From assembly GCA_028274465.1 (NCBI GenBank), contig CM051455.1, positions 105,150,942 to 105,214,941 of the forward strand: 64,000 bases of DNA. Reading direction: 5' to 3'. Source of the DNA: Plantago ovata (lineage: Eukaryota > Streptophyta > Magnoliopsida > Lamiales > Plantaginaceae). The notes under the pieces were generated by a model that did not search any database, was not told where the DNA came from, and worked only from the letters and a program-made list of their open reading frames with translations. Shown here one piece after another: positions 10,034 through 22,743 of the stretch (position 1 is the first letter of the stretch; each line of letters opens with the position of its first letter). Made by a program: the position numbers and the translations under genes.

Positions 10034-12687
10034 TAATGAACATATTATTAGCACGTTCATCTTGTCTTTTCGCCTCCTTTTGCAATCTTTGAGTCTAGTT
10101 TTGTTGTTAGTTTTCTAGAATTGTGTCACGTTTTGTTTTTTTTGCATTTCTCAGGTACTTAGTGATGAACGTGTATTTTACACTTTCATTCGAGTCTTTT
10201 TCACAAATTTAGCTATCCTCTAGGTTAATTTAGCTTATATTTTAGTGCATTTTATTAGAATAGTGTCACGTTTCCCTTTTCTTTGCATTTTTCAGGTTTT
10301 AGGTAAAAAAAATGATTTTCCGGGCAATTATGTTGAAGAGAACGAAGATTCGGTGTTTCGTGATCATCCGTGGTGTATCTAGAAGGTTCCGGACGAGATT
10401 ATAGGTCTAGGGGTCGAGTTTCAAGGCTTAAAGGTCACTAGAAGGCAAAATTCGAGTCCGAAAAGGAAAAGAAAACAAAAAACGCGTCTCCACCGACCTG
10501 GAGCTCCCAGGCGGTTCGCCCAGCACGCCAAGCGGTTCGCCCGGCACGCCAGGCGGTTCTCCTGGGACCCCAGGCGATTCGCCCCGTAGTTTCCGAACTC
10601 CTATATATAGTTGTCTGTTTCTCTACGTTTTAAAGACCTTTTCACATTAGTTTTAGAGACGAATTCTCTAGAGCCTGTTCTGGGAATTCTTAGCATAGGA
10701 GACTCTTTTTCTTATCAATTTGGAGGATTAAGCATAGCAATTGGACCTCGTTGTTTATCAATTCTTGCTTGTGAGTTAGCAATTCTTCGGAGATTGACAA
10801 CCTTCGTCGGTAACATTGTATCTCACGATTTTTCTATTTATATTTATTTCTTTCAACATGTTTTCATTCAATCTTACTTTGATTCTTGTTAATTGCAATC
10901 TATCTATGAGTAGCTAAATCTATCGTTGGTGATAGTATGTGATTTCTTAGCTAGGGTTCTTAATTATGCATGATTGGCTGTAACGCGATTCAGACTTCAC
11001 TTATTGCTTTATTTCTTTGATATATCTAAGCCCTCTATCTTCGTAGTGTTTAATTGAACAGAACACATTGGACAATTCATGATCTTAGATTTCTATGCAA
11101 ACGTTCAAGTACTTCATGCATGATTATTAACCTGATGCTTTGAATGATCATACTATCACTAACTTCCATTATAATTCATAAGAAAATCTGTGCTAAGTCG
11201 ATTGTTGAGTTTATAGTTTAAGTTAAATTAGATAAAGCTAGTTATAGTCCTTAGAGATCGACACTCGAGGTTATTTTACTTCTACACTACATACCTTGGT
11301 TTTCGTTGTAGTTGTGAATTGCCTTTGGCTAAAAACAAATTTATTTGATTAATTGAGTCTGACAAATTCGGTTCATCACTTAGGTACAAAGTGGCGGTTT
11401 TGAGCTCAAACATAGCATTTTTGGATGCAATTGGATCATGTTTTAGCACCACGACTTCCATGGACGTGCTTGCTTGTGCCTAGGACCTAATAAGTGACTG
11501 TATGTGTGTTTCCAAGGGGATAGGAGGCTATTCGAAAGCTTGGAGTTGAAGAAAAAGAGTTGGACCTGCATTTTGGTTCCAGGTGAAGCGCCCAGAAATG
11601 AGGTGAAGCGCTCAGAACCATGTCCAGAAGCAGAATTGAGTTTGTTTCTGCAGTGCTACTGGGTGAAGCGCCCAGCAGAGCCAGGCGAAGCGCCTGGCTG
11701 GGCGGCCCGCCCAGCTCTGCCAGGCGCTTCACCCAGTTCAAAAATCAACAGCAGATTTTCCTCATTAAATACACATTTTTCAGTTAAAATTTCATACTTT
11801 TCAGACCTGCACCTGCGTTTTGGGAGCTTTCTCTAGCCCTGATTCTCAGATTTGAACATTTTCACCATTGTAATACATTAGAGATCGAAGATTTGGCATT
11901 AGGATTGCATTCTACATTCATCTACGAAGAGGTTTCTAGAGCAAAACCATCAAGTAGTGACAGTTTTTGTGGTAACTTTGTATCAACTACATTTTCTGTA
12001 TTTGAATTCATGTTTTCTTTGCTTATTCATATGAAATGATGTTAATCGTTATGAGTATGAGTAGCTAAATCCCTTTGTGTTGGTGGTAGCATGAGGATTC
12101 AATCATAATATGAATTATGTTGTGCTTGTATGAGGTTCCGATTCGATCTTGCTGCATGTTTTATCTCGTTTGACATAGCTTCCAATCAAATATCTTCGAA
12201 TATGAGTATGTGACAAACTCTTGGTCAATTAAGGCTATGATCTATGATTTGAAAACATGCAAGCATGCTAGATAAATAGTGTAAATGATTACACTACTAA
12301 AGTATCGATAGGATCCTTTCAAGACGTGTGTCTTAAACTTATCTAGGCGGTTTACATTGTAGAACTTGCTGAAGGCTTTACGCACCGAACTTACAAACAT
12401 TTACGTGATTCATTGCATGATTGTTCCAGATTACTACCACCAACCCTTTCTCATAATAGTTTACAATAAATTCGTTCAAGTTTGCATCCTGATTGCTTGT
12501 TTGTTTACAGTTTACAAACTCTTTTCAAACACTCGATTCATTGACTGAAATTACTTGCGAAAACTACCAACAAAGCCACACTAGGTCCCGAGAGAACGAC
12601 ACTCAGGGACAACTTGTCATTGCACTAAGTATTGTGTAGTGATAAGTATTCTTTGGGTTTTTAAAACAAATATTAATTTTGACATCA
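10034..12687 (+). repeat. 5' LTR of element A (contains a solo LTR)
   Basis: The start TAATGAACAT corresponds to TGATGAACGT of the related LTR at 34523, and the end GACATCA lies directly before the primer site. Removing the nested LTR (10163-11378 plus one CTTAG) leaves about 1.43 kb. It carries an array of short palindromes (11580-11735), for example TGGGTGAAGCGCCCAG and CCAGGCGAAGCGCCTGG. Confidence 0.8.
10163..11378 (+). mobile_element. Solo LTR 'C' inside the LTR of element A
   Basis: A 1,216-bp LTR from TGATGAACGTG to GGTTCATCA, flanked by exact CTTAG duplications (10158-10162, 11379-11383). The TATA box CTATATATAG is at 10601-10610. Immediately upstream (10495-10585) are four GGCGGTTCGCC-like palindromes. 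The host sequence on either side matches the uninterrupted LTR of element B. Confidence 0.9.
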
Positions 12688-12691
12688 AAAT

Positions 12692-12711
12692 TTGGCGCCG
12701 TTGCCAGGGAC
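12692..12711 (+). other. Primer binding site of element A
   Basis: TTGGCGCCGTTGCCAGGGAC starts four bases after the LTR end. It matches the tRNA-Asp-type site used by Athila/Tat elements with one difference (the family usually has CCGGGGA). Confidence 0.85.
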
Positions 12712-12827
12712 TTAGCTCCTTTGGTTGGTGATTTTGTTTGGTTTTTTCACTCAACATCACTTTCTCATCTCATTTCTTTTTGATTTTATTTGCTTGTTTC
12801 TCACACTTGCTTGTTCCAGGTGAGTGT

Positions 12828-14351
12828 ATGCCTACAACCTGAAAGGGTAGGACAAACGTAGAACCTTTGTTGACGAGATTGATAGATTTTTCCATAGGAG
12901 AAGGAGGAATTTGGTTTCGCAATTTGAAGGAGTAGCACCATCTATTTCTGAAAATCGAGTGGAATCTCACTCTTTTCTATCGGAGCCCATTCTTGAAACC
13001 GGTTATCTAGGAGGTGAAATGGCGGAGCAACCGATTAAGGCACTCACCAAGGCCACGGTTGGACCTAGAGGACCAGCAATAGTCCTCAATGACGCAACAG
13101 TAAAAACTTAGAGATCAAGAACCACATGTTCCAGCAATTGCCTAAGTTCTATGGCATGGCAAATGAGGATCGATGTGATTGGTTTCTTGAGCGAGTTGGA
13201 GAATTTCATTCTTCATGTTGCTAGACCAGCCGCAGGTCTGAGTGATGACGACCTTAAGATGAAGTTTTTCTCCATGGGTCTAGGCGATAGAGCGAAGGCA
13301 TGGTTGGGAACGTTGGAGGCTGGATCCCTAACCACTTGGAACCAAGTCTTTGATAAGTTCATGGACAAGTACTACCCAGCTTCCAAGACGATGGCTATGA
13401 AGAGCCAGATTAGCTCCTTCGAGCAACAATATGATGAAGCCTTTCATGAGGCTCATGAACGGTTCAAGGGGTTGCAACATCGTCTTCCGCATCACGGTTT
13501 CTCTGATGGGAAACTTTTGCAATATTTCTACAATGGTCTACATCCTGAGTTTCAAGCTCAAGTGGATAGCATTTGTGGAGGTAGAATAGGAGAGTTGACA
13601 CCCTCGGAAGCTCAAGTGAAGCTAAACACTATGTATCATAACTCACAAAACCGAAATGTGAGAGCTAGAGTTCCTCAAAGGGAACCAAGGGGTGAAGCGA
13701 AGGTAGTGATGGAGAAACACATTTTTGATGGGTTCGCCCATGAAGTGAAGCAAGATTTTAGGCAAAGCGCTGTGATTCCTTCCACGAAGATATGTGGGGT
13801 GTGTAAAATTATGGCCACCCAACTTATTTGTGTCGTTCTGAATTTGCTAGAGAGAAATATGGTTGCGGCGATGTCTATCAAGAAGCGTTCGCTACTGAAG
13901 GTAAACAAGTGGAAGATGTTAGCTATGGCCAAGATCAAGGCCACGGGCAGAGGCAAGGTTATTCGAACCAAAGACCTCAAAACCGTGGAGGTTATGGTCT
14001 AAGAGGAGGCCATCAAGGTAGAGGAAACCAAGTCTATGCCCACAATCAAGATAGGGGCACTTATGGCCCGAATTAAGATAGGAGCCGTGTTAGTTACGGG
14101 AACAATTGGTATGAGGGTGCACCACCTTCTAATCCTCCACCTCTTCCGGTTTCTACTTAGCCCCTCATGGTAAAGTACTGCCTACATCTCCGGTTTCTAC
14201 TTCAGCCCCTCATGGTAATGTAGTGCCTACATCTCCGGTTTCTGTTTCTCTCCAAGATCTTATGGTGAAGACGAATAAGTTTATGGAGATATATCATCGG
14301 AATGAGGCCACCAACAATCAGTGTTTCGAGAAGCTCGAGGCTAGTACACAA
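12828..14351 (+). pseudogene. gag: gag of element A (5' part, broken)
   Basis: Gag forms the retrotransposon particle and binds its RNA. A start like that of element B (ATG at 12828) is followed after four codons by a stop and then a frameshift. The main open stretch 13151-14002 holds the Athila-type capsid region (motifs AKAWLGTLEAGSLTTW, FDKFMDKYYPASKT, LPHHGFSDGKLLQYFYNGL). The nucleic-acid-binding CCHC knuckle around 13795-13840 is disrupted by a frameshift. A Gly/Asn/Gln-rich tail follows (to about 14076). The copia element cuts the gene at 14351; it resumes at 24862. Confidence 0.8.
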
Positions 14352-15394
14352 TGATAGTGTATATGTCCTAGAGACAGTCTTTATTAAGGGCAGACAACCC
14401 TTATTAAGGGCATATATGTACAATTACACAGGTCAACGTAATATAATATATGTTTGTTTGTTTGACTATTAAGTATCGCTTTCATATTTATATTATACCA
14501 GGCGTACAACATGTCATATCTCTATTCCTGTCAGTATTGATATCAAACATGTCCCCTCGGATAGATGACCGATCACACAGATAGTGGGAGCTATGTGAGT
14601 TATCATCTATCCCAAACTCTCCCTAGTCGAGGTTCATCTCGGATGTAGGGGTCTGAATGAACCAACTGAGACTAGTATGCGTGGAGGTTGTACTTGTTAG
14701 AGCAAGTGTGAGCCGATCCCACGGCCACGGAACGGATTGTTGGACAATCAAGAAACGCTCCCATAACTCCGCATAGTTGTTCGAAGGGTGATTACCGAAA
14801 AATGGAAGTACCCACCGGAAACTCCCATCGATGTATACTCTACACCGAAGTGTCTATGGGAACCGGAAAGTTGTTGAAGTGATGCCAGTCGTCCTTTGGA
14901 CTTACAGGACTTTATCATCACATTTGTTGCCCATATCCTTGGTGGACCCGTCGATGTCAGCTCTGAATAAGCAGTTGACCCAAGACACGATCCAGGATTA
15001 TGGCTACATACAAATGGGGATGATAAGTGCTTCTGTGAAGGATTCATCTCTCATGTGTAGCACAGGAGAGCACTGCTCATAGTCGTTCATAGTTGTGATT
15101 GGTCAAATCGCTGGCCAGCGTATCAATATTATTATGATAGTCATAATAGATATAATCAAAGTATTGCAGATATCTTTGACTTCGACGAAGGAGAAGATTC
15201 ACCGGACTATTACGAAGACTTCATCGATTGGCGTATCGATTAAATACCTGTTCTTACTTTTGGAGTATTGTAAGTCTTCTGATTAATGTGTTTTTTATAT
15301 ACGCTATATACATGATCAATTAACCTGCATGTTAAGAAAATTTTTGAAATTCCGCTGCGTACCCTAGGGGTAACTCTGACCATATTTTTTTACA
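14352..15394 (+). repeat. 5' LTR of the copia element (internally deleted)
   Basis: It begins TGATAGTGTATATG and ends TTTTTACA. Compared with the 3' LTR it is missing the part equivalent to about 23550-24625, which holds the TATA-like sequence and probable start of transcription. The join lies near 15150-15165. Confidence 0.9.
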
Positions 15395-15395
15395 G

Positions 15396-15408
15396 TGGTA
15401 TCAAAGCC
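15396..15408 (+). other. Primer binding site of the copia element
   Basis: TGGTATCAAAGCC, one base after the LTR, the initiator tRNA-Met-type site used by most plant copia elements. Confidence 0.85.
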
Positions 15409-15558
15409 AGGTTAATTGATTACGTATATACGTATATATGTTATGTGAATTTGTAGTTTATGTGGATGCAATTGATTCTATGATTAATTTGATTTTCAAA
15501 AGTTTTTTTTTTATATAAATTTAGAATTTATATATTTTCAAAAAAATAAATAAATTAT

Positions 15559-15764
<206 letters not shown>

Positions 15765-16199
15765 GTATATTATATATATATTTTCGGGTTGGACCCAAAA
15801 TCGAATTTTGGAAATTTTGAGGATTGAATTTTATATTTGGAATATAAATATAATTTAATTGTAATTATTGTTAACTAGAGGGGTTAAATTTAATTAGTAT
15901 TAAGTCAAGGGGCTTATTTGTGATTTATCAATTTATTGTTTATTACAAATAAGTCTTTCTACTTTTGAATTTTAAATTTAACACCTCCAAGGTTTCGAAA
16001 ATTACAATTGAGTCCTTCGGGTTTTCGAAAATTGCTACCTGGTCAATAGAATTTTTGATTTTTCAATCTAGTCCAAATTTTCAATTTTTCATAGAGATTA
16101 TAAGTATGGGATTATAATTTTCATAATGAAATTATGAAGTCATTTGGCATCCACATAGGCTACTACTTGTTTGTTTGCTCAATTTGCTATTGTTTGACA

Positions 16200-16420
16200 A
16201 TGCATGTTTAAATACCACGTATATTACTTTCCGTTCGACCGCTATGCATGCGAGGGTAGGCGGCGCCCTCTTATTTGTCGGACCGCATATTTTCTTGTAT
16301 GGGTAGGCGGCGCCCATTATGTGCATGACCGCGTTTAGAACTAGAATGGATAGGCGACATCCATTACGTGTAGACCGCTCATGCATGATGGGTAGGCGAC
16401 GCCCTTATTTGTTTGTAGAT
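16200..16420 (+). repeat. GGGTAGGCGGCGCCC minisatellite, about 4 units of 42-47 bp
   Basis: Copies of GGGTAGGCGGCGCCC or close variants begin at about 16254, 16301, 16348 and 16390, each followed about 15-20 bp later by GACCGC. The same unit occurs in reverse orientation in an intron of the CACTA-borne gene (58470-58560). Confidence 0.85.
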
Positions 16421-16605
16421 GACTGATAACAACTCTCAAGCTACAAGCCCCAACCAATATAAGTGCAGAAATATGTATACGTATGTGTTTCTGAGATGCT
16501 TTCCATGGGGTGCTTTAATTCTGAACTTTCATTGCATTTCCCTGTATTGGCGACCTCGTCTTGTAGACTCGCAGTGATCGTCAGATTAGAGTAAGCCTAT
16601 GGTTA

Positions 16606-18158
16606 TGTTGGTACCTTTAAACAACAAGAAAAGACTAGAGGGAGGGGGGATGAATAGTCTTTTCAAACTTTCGTCTTTCAAAACTTTCTCAGCAAGTGCT
16701 TATTACTTTTCACTAATGAGTTTGTTGATACTTAACTTTCTCAGCAAGCGCAAGTTACTTCTCAGTAACTAGGTTTTCTCATACTTAAAATCAGAGAGCG
16801 GAAGTTTTTGATACAATAAGTGCTCTTTCAGTAAATAAAGGTTTCAGCAAGTGATGTGAGTGACTGTGTACAGATAGATATGATTTGCTGAAAACTAAGT
16901 ACAGTAAGTAAATCACACAAACACTTTTATAGTGGTATCTGAGAGTGGCGTAATCTCTCAACTAATCCACTTTGTCCTTTCTAGGACTGAATCCACTAAG
17001 ATAAGATTGAGGTTCCTTACAACACCTATCTAGAGAGTTTCAAACAGAAACCAAAGCACACTTGCTTCGTCTCCAACCTAATCTAGAGAACGTAACCTTG
17101 TTCTCCACCAAACTTGGTACTTTTAATCAGAAAAACTATGCTCGATTAAGTTCCCCCTGAATATCACGCCTGAAAGGGTGTATTTTCAGTTAGAGAGGTT
17201 TGGGATGAGATAACTTAATTATAACTTATTCAGTTACAACAAGTAATCTAAGAAACAAAACTTTGAATACTTTGGAGTAAACAAGTTTGATTGTTTCTGG
17301 TGTCAAGACTTGTTCTTGTTCGAAAGAAAGAAAGAACACTCAACTAATTTCTTAGTTGTGTAAATTCTACTTCTTCACAAGTAGCTTTTTTCAAGCTTTA
17401 ACTCTTGGCAGTAGAGAGTATTGAAGGGTTTGTGAATTTAAGCACAAGTGAGAGTATGATCACGTTGTTGACACACTTCAACTCTTCGCCGAATGACCTC
17501 TATTTATAGTGAAAATAAGGAGCCGTTTGAATTTAAAATTCCAAGGCTTTTGTTCCTTAAAATGTCACTATCTTGCTTTTGTACTTCCAGCAGCGTCCTT
17601 GTTTGTCTTCTAGTGTTCATGTCCTTTGCGTGCATGCTTTGCATTTAATGCTTATTTGAATAGAATTCAAACAGTAACATTGGAGCGCAAATGCAAGTAC
17701 TTTCAGCAAGAGGTCACATATGTTCCATCAGCAAGTGGTCAGTCTCAGTTTCAGCAAGCACAACCTACTCTGTCTTTCAGATTTTCACTTATGCAATGCT
17801 GTTGCTGAAGTTTCCACTTTCTGAGCAACATGTGCCTTTGTAGATACCAGTCTTCAGAAATCTTCTAGTCTTCAGATCTTCGAAATCTTCAAGTCTTCCG
17901 ATCTTCAAAATCTTCAAGATTCTAAGCGGTTCTAAATGCTTCAATAGTTTGTTTGTAAAAACAAAGTACATCATCAGCAAATGCTTCAATAGGTTGTATT
18001 TCTTTTCAGAAAACAAGATACATCATAAGCTTTAAAACCAACCTATCTAGCACCTATTCTAAGTCTTTAGCAAACGTTCCTCTTTTACAATGTCCTTAAA
18101 ATTCTAAATTCCTATGGACCTTAAGAGTACTAGTTACTCGACTTTTCTTAATTTAGCA
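16606..18158 (+). mobile_element. Probable solo LTR in the copia leader
   Basis: A 1,553-bp block starting TGTTGGTACCTTTAAACAAC and ending AATTTAGCA, flanked on both sides by TGGTTA (16600-16605 and 18159-18164). The first 60 bp, with a G-run followed by ATGAATAG, look like the start of Sirevirus-type copia LTRs. Repeated AGCAAGTGCTT words occur inside. The family assignment rests on memory of such LTRs and is tentative. Confidence 0.6.
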
Positions 18159-18562
18159 TGGTTAATTGCTCATCACAATTACAAGTTTCCTAATAGGTTA
18201 TAACTTATTGCATATTGTATCTAGCGACCTCGATAGGTACAATATGTAGAGCATCAGGGTAAATTAGATTTAACACCCAAGAGTTGCGTGACGCAATTGG
18301 ATAGTCCTACCGGTCATATTATGTTATGCGACCAGCCCCCGTTGGAGTATAGCATAGTATGGATTTGGATCTTGGCCACTACGGTAACTTGTTGGACATT
18401 ACCCGTATGTTTATTTTGGTGGCAATCATATGTGAAAACAGTGGAAGCTAAACAGCTAAAGGACCTTGTTGTTTAGTTATGTTGACTGTGTATTTAGAAA
18501 TAGTATTTCAATAGTTGATTTATTATTTTCGTTCTATATTATTTCTCCTTAGGAAAACAAAA

Positions 18563-21500
18563 ATGGCTATACCGTCCTCCGAGCTCATTGCCAACTTGGA
18601 GTTGCAAAAGCTAACAGGACCAAACTACGTGGATTGGATCCATGAGGTACGAAAGGTGCTATGGCATAACGAGGTTGAGTATGTGTTAGACGAACCTATC
18701 CCTCCACCTCCCACTGAATTGACTACTGCAACCTATGATTGCTATTATGAAATGTCAGTGGAAAGGGCCGAGTTTGTAAAGAATTTGTTGCTGGATGCAA
18801 TGTCTGACAATATGGTTCGACCATGTCGAGACAAGGAACCATATGAGATTGTGAGATATATCTCCTCATTCTTGGATACTCCAAGGATGTGTGAAGGGTT
18901 CGAAGCAATCAAGATCATGCTTATCCAAAGACTTGAGACAGAAGAGCTGTCGCCTGAACAAGTCAAGTCATTGATTGATTTTTTCTTTCAACTTGTTGGA
19001 TATGGCTTGGGGCTAGAAGCTAAGGCTTCCATTATCTTGATCGTGCAAAGATTGTTGCAATCTATTCAGAATCTCGAAATGGGGACAACAACAGAGTCGA
19101 TTGCTGAGAGACCCATTGCCAACGAGTTTCTAAGGGTCAATCGTAGACCCAAAAGAAACAAGGGTGGCAAGAATGGACGTAATCGTAAGATGGCTAAGTT
19201 TCGACTTAGGATGGAGATTTGTCTCTATTGCAAACTCAAGGGCCATTGGAAGAAGGATTGTCCTCAATTGAGGGCAGATCAAGCTAAGAAGCCGCCGGCT
19301 TCTAGCTCAGATATGTTTGTTATTGAAATGAACATGACTACTTTCGACTCCAATGGTTGGGTATTGGATACAGCTTGTGGCTCACACATTTGTAATAATG
19401 TGCAGGGGCTAATTGAACACAGGCTAGTCAAGCAAGGTGAAATCGACTTGCATGTTGGGAACGACAATCCAGTTGAAGCCAAACGCGTTGGACGTTGCAA
19501 GATAGATTTACCATCAAGACAATGTTTAGAACTTGATAACGTTTATTTTGTTCCATCCATTGTCAGAAATACTATTTCCATTCCATTGTTGGACAATTTG
19601 GGTTTTTCCTTTCGTTTTGCTAATAATGCTTGTTATTTTTCGCTAAATGACCAGTATTATGGAAAAGATCGCTTAGTGAATGGTTTATATATTTTGCAAA
19701 GTAGTCTACCTTTATTTCAAATACATAACAAGCAACCGTCTTCAAGTAGGAAGAATAATCCATCTTATCTATGGCATTTTCGACTAGGCCATATCAATGA
19801 AACACGAATTCAAAGACTAAGGAAGTTGGACTACTTAGAACCATTTGATTTTGAATCATATGGTACATGCGAATCATGTGTTAAGGGTAAGATGACGAAC
19901 AAACCCTTTGTTGGACAAGGTGTTCGTGCCACTCGCTGCTTAGAGCTCATACATACCGATGTATGTGGACCTTTTAAAGTCCAAGCACGTGGAGGTTATC
20001 CTTACTTCGTTACCTTTACTGACGATTTCTCAAGGTATGGATATATTTATCTTATGAGGAACAAATCTGAGACGTTTGGGAAATTCAAGGAGTTTAGGAA
20101 TGAGGTCGAGAATGAATTGAACCTAAGGATAGTCACTCTTCGATCAGATCGAGGAGGTGAATACCTTTGTGAAGAATTTATCGACTACTTGAAGGAGAAT
20201 GGAATTCAATCGCAATGGACCCCTCCTGGAACACCACAACTAAATGGTGTGTCTGAGAGAAGGAATCGAACCCTGCTAGACATGGTGAGATCAATGATTG
20301 GATTCTCAACTCTTCCAAAATATCTATGGGGATATGCGCTACAAGCTGCAATCTACATTCTGAACCGTGTACCATCTAAATCAGTGGAGAAAACTCCTTA
20401 TGAGTTGTGGAAAGGAAAGAAGCCCTCACTGGGCTATCTTAGACCTTGGGGCTGTCCTACGATAGTCAAATTGATGCTCACTGATAAGTTAGATGCCAAG
20501 GGTGTCAAAGTATATTTCATAGGATATCCTCGTCAGACGAGAGGCTATGAATTCTATCATGCTGAAGATCACAAGGTGATAGTATCTAGAAACGTCAAGT
20601 TTTTAGAAGCGGAATACCTCGAAGAAGAGAGGTTAGATGATATGATAGAACTTGAAGAAATTCAAGACTTCTACACGCGCGAACATGAGTTATCTAAATC
20701 TTCTGATTTGGACTCAAGTTCAGTGGGAGCTTTCGAACAAACAAGGGTAATGATATGACACTTGCTAGGCATGTCATAGTCAGTGGGAGCTTTCGAAGCA
20801 GACAAGGGTAATGATATGACACTTGCTAGGCATGTCATAGTCAGTGGGAGTCCTGTGATTAGATCAACAGTTGAAACCACACCAATAGAACCCGTTGTCA
20901 ATCAACCTGTGCAACAAGTTGCACAAGAGCAGCCTCCCGCGAGGGAACGGGGTCGCAACACGCGACCGGCTGCATCAGTGCCCACTGATAATGTTCGTGT
21001 TACACGAAGCCAGAAAAGAAAAGCACCAGAAACGCCGACAGAAGCACCAGTCGAGCTCCGTAGGTCGAAGAGGGTCCCAAAAGGACCTCAGAAGCAAAGC
21101 CTTATGATAGAGGACATCAGTGAACTTGATGTTGGCTTATCAGGTCGGGAAGACCCCGAGACCTACAAAGAGGCAATAAATGATATTGACTCAGAAAAAT
21201 GGCAAGAGGCCATGGAATTGGAAATGGACTCCATGTACCTGAACCAAGTTTGGAGCTTGGTAGACTTGCCCCAAGGGGTTAGACCTATTGGGTGAAAATG
21301 GGTCTTTAAACGAAAGACAGATGCCGAAGGAAAGGTACAAACGCACAAGGCTAGACTTGTGGCGAAAGGCTACACGCAAAGGTATGGCATCGATTACGAT
21401 GAAACCTTTTCACCGGTAGCAAACTTGAAGTCTATTCGAATTCTACTTGCGATAGCTGCCTTCTATGATTATGAGATCTGGCAGATGGATGTAAAGACTG

Positions 21501-22681
21501 CCTTCCTCAATGGCAACCTTGAGGAAGAGGTCTATATGGTACAGTCGGACGGTTTTATTAGTAAAACCAGGCCAACTGTTGTATGCAAATTACAGAGATC
21601 CATCTATGGACTAAAGCAAGCGTCTAGGAGCTGGAATATCCGCTTTCATGAAGCTGTCAAATCGTTTGACTTCGTCAGAAGCGTAGAAGATCCATGTGTC
21701 TACACTAGGCACAACGACAAGGGAGTCGTTTTCATGATCATTTATGTTGATGACATCTTGATCGTGGGAAACAATGTATCTATGCTAGAATAGACTAAAG
21801 TTTGGTTATCAAGTACCTTCTCAATGAAGGACTTGGGTGAAGCGAACTACATCCTAGGGATAAAGATCTATAGATATAGATCCAAGAGGATGTTAGGATT
21901 GACACAGTCCACCTACATCGACAAAATACTGAAGAGTTATAAGATGGACGACTCAAAGAGAGGCTTTCTCCCAGCTAGGCATGGGATCGTGCTATCAGTT
22001 AAGGATAGTCCTAAAACTGATGAAGAAAAAAAGGCAATGAGTCGTGTGCCCTATGCTTCGGAAGTAGGGTCTATTATGTATGCAATGAATTTCACAAGAC
22101 CAGATGTGGCATATGCGCTTAGTGTCACTTGTCGACACCAACAGAACCCAGGAGTACCTCACTGGACTGCTGTAAAGAACATTCTTAAGTACCTTCGACG
22201 GACTAAGGAAATGTTCTTGGTGTTTGGTGGAGAACCAGAATTAAAGATGTATGGTTATGTCGACGCTGGATTTGAATCAGATCCTGATGACTTTAAGTCA
22301 CAGACAGGATACGTATTCAAATTGAACGGAGGAGCTATCTGTTGGAAGAGTTCTAAGTAAGCCACGATTGCTGACTCAGCCACAGAAGCCGAGTACATTG
22401 CTGCATCAGAAGCATCGAAAGAAGCTGTCTGGATGTCAGAGTTCTTGAAGGAATTGAGGGTTGTTCCTGCTCCTAGTCCAATAACGATTTATTGTGAAAA
22501 CACGGGCGCCGTCGCTCAAACCAAGGATCCTAGATCAACAAACAAGAACAAACATGTACTTAGAAAGTATCACGTTATACGTGAGATTATTGATAGATGA
22601 GAAGTTAGTATAGAACGTGTCTCAACCACGGACAACGTGGCAGATCCTTTCACCAAGGTCTTATCAGTGGATGTCCACTAA
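18563..22681 (+). pseudogene. gag-pol: copia gag-pol polyprotein gene (inactivated)
   Basis: The start is taken at the ATG at 18563, which opens [14 protein letters not shown], rather than an upstream in-frame ATG in a T-rich leader. Domains in order: Gag; CCHC zinc knuckle (19220-19261); protease with DTA in place of the usual D-S/T-G (19367-19375); integrase with an HHCC region (about 19770-19890) and D, D, E core residues in [15 protein letters not shown] and SERRNR; reverse transcriptase with QMDVKTAFLNG, GLKQASR and YVDD (about 21743); RNase H (about 22250-22500) with ADSATEAEYIAA. A 60-bp duplication with a one-base loss near 20736 shifts the frame. In-frame stops follow at 21293, 21791, 22358 and 22598. 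The element cannot now make its own polymerase. Confidence 0.9.
20720..20850 (+). repeat. 60/61-bp tandem duplication inside copia pol
   Basis: CAGTGGGAGCTTTCGAA begins at 20721 and again at 20781; a partial third CAGTGGGAG is at 20842. The first copy is one base shorter, which causes the frameshift and stop at 20756-20758. It lies in the linker between integrase and reverse transcriptase. Confidence 0.9.
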
Positions 22682-22730
22682 AGACATTATATTAATCTAG
22701 GTATTAAGCATAAAGGTGACTCGCTCTAGT

Positions 22731-22743
22731 CCAAGTGGGAGAT
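22731..22743 (+). other. Polypurine tract of the copia element
   Basis: CAAGTGGGAGAT directly precedes the 3' LTR and matches the usual plant copia tract that primes second-strand synthesis. Confidence 0.75.

Noticed and set aside
11487..11836. Frames of 84 and 110 codons in the LTR of element A
   Set aside because: Caused by the palindrome array; they lie in an LTR and match no protein I recognise.
16200..16420. A CRISPR-like array
   Set aside because: Repeats are imperfect, spacers are also repeated, and the context is a plant retrotransposon leader.
18159..18562. A separate gene in the copia leader (frame 18288-18476)
   Set aside because: Short, without homologous motifs, and ends before the gag start at 18563.
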